A stretch of 64,000 nt of DNA, from contig CANLQK010000006.1 of the NCBI GenBank assembly GCA_947493255.1, positions 62,001-126,000 of the forward strand, in the 5' to 3' direction. The stretch is from an uncultured Paracoccaceae bacterium. GTDB taxonomy: Bacteria; Pseudomonadota; Alphaproteobacteria; Rhodobacterales; Rhodobacteraceae. A program made the translations under genes and the position numbers. The notes beneath the pieces were generated by a model. It made no database searches and had not been told where the DNA came from. It worked only from the letters and a program-made list of their open reading frames with translations. Positions 63,636 through 64,000 of this stretch are shown piece after piece. Position 1 is the stretch's first letter. The number at the start of each line of letters is the position of its first letter.

Positions 63636-64000
63636 ATGCTCAAGAAATTGGGAGATTTGAGAACCCGCTTTAGGGATGTCCACTTCTCCAAACAGGCCGC
63701 TCCCCGTGATATTCTGGCGACAGACGGCACCAAGGTCGGATTTATCGACAACGTCGCCTATGCTGGCGGAGCTTTGCGCATTGTCGGTTGGTTAACAACG
63801 AATGACACTGTCTGTTTACGGGCAGGTGGCATTGAACGTTTAGTTCAAGCGCATGAAACCCGCATTGATGTGTCCCAAGAACTTAACATCGACCCAAAAG
63901 TCGGCTTTGACATCACTCTGAACCTGACAACAGAGCAATTCTTGCGCGTTCCCCACGCTCTACTGTCTTTTGTGTCAGCAGATGATAGCCCCACGATCGA
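63636..64000 (+). CDS. 'GW'-domain protein, N-terminal part (runs off window)
   Basis: From ATG 63636 the frame encodes at least 121 residues. After a basic N-terminus (MLKKLGDLRTRFRDVHFSKQ) it has the GW beta unit (GGALRIVGWLTTNDTVCLRA) and then an Arg/Asp and DPKVGFDI pair similar to that in the 58.7-kb gene. The 3' end is outside the window, so any catalytic domain is unseen. It is divergent from the hydrolase-sulfotransferase fusion, with 190 bp between them. The ATG lies in an AACTT context without a strong ribosome site. Confidence 0.65.
   Translation, partial: MLKKLGDLRTRFRDVHFSKQAAPRDILATDGTKVGFIDNVAYAGGALRIVGWLTTNDTVCLRAGGIERLVQAHETRIDVSQELNIDPKVGFDITLNLTTEQFLRVPHALLSFVSADDSPTI

Overview
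The window reads as a chromosomal segment of an alphaproteobacterium of the Rhodobacteraceae (Roseobacter-like). The reasons are an aerobic-type cobalamin locus (cobW, cobN, cobO, bluB), a glnK-amtB pair, a PrtD/PrtE-type secretion pair, a serralysin with a Cys-rich N-terminus, and many GTGA/ATGA stop-start overlaps. Genes are densely packed on both strands. I saw no rRNA, tRNA, CRISPR array, intact prophage or intact insertion sequence.

Layout. (1) 1-10.3 kb: the 5' part of smc, then a cobalamin riboswitch ahead of a CbiM-type permease, followed by cobW, a GNAT enzyme, a 53-residue ORF, cobN, a GFA-family protein, a 22-residue ORF, cobO, bluB and two tandem Lin0512-family genes. (2) 10.3-30 kb: housekeeping and accessory metabolism. 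This includes a flavin reductase, a MaoC-type hydratase, the two halves of MnmC as separate divergent genes, a drug/metabolite transporter, a soluble lytic transglycosylase, dapA, a membrane protein with two palindromes at its promoter, an AlkX/YcaQ-like protein, smpB, a sulfurtransferase-aminotransferase pair, an AraC-type regulator, amtB-glnK, a class A penicillin-binding protein and mlaC-mlaA. (3) 30-42.4 kb: a type I secretion ABC/HlyD pair, then RidA, GDPD, a COG3146 acetyltransferase-like protein, pterin dehydratase, peroxiredoxin, ferredoxin reductase, rsmD, map, sfsA, a CinA-like protein, GNAT and an OmpA-domain protein.

(4) 42.4-64 kb: a surface-polysaccharide and secretion region. 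It opens with the relic 3' end of a nucleotide-sugar epimerase/dehydratase gene, then manC, a large RTX metalloprotease and a complete dTDP-L-rhamnose set in the order rfbC-rfbB-rfbD-rfbA. A DUF2793 protein follows, and then an accessory block: two P-loop sulfotransferase-like proteins, a MarR regulator, three proteins carrying a recurring 'GW' beta-domain, a GT4 glycosyltransferase, a divergent acyl-carrier-like protein, and an 836-residue protein that appears to fuse an alpha/beta hydrolase with two sulfotransferase domains. Decayed sequence lies between these genes, as expected of a variable island.

How the parts may work together. The cobalamin genes cover cobalt or precursor uptake, cobalt insertion, adenosylation and lower-ligand synthesis under B12 feedback. 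The type I secretion pair could export the RTX protease 11 kb away. ManC and RfbABCD supply GDP-mannose and dTDP-rhamnose for a glycan that the GT4 and sulfotransferase block may assemble and sulfate. The most unusual content is in the last 12 kb, chiefly the hydrolase-sulfotransferase-sulfotransferase fusion and the acyl-carrier-like protein beside it.
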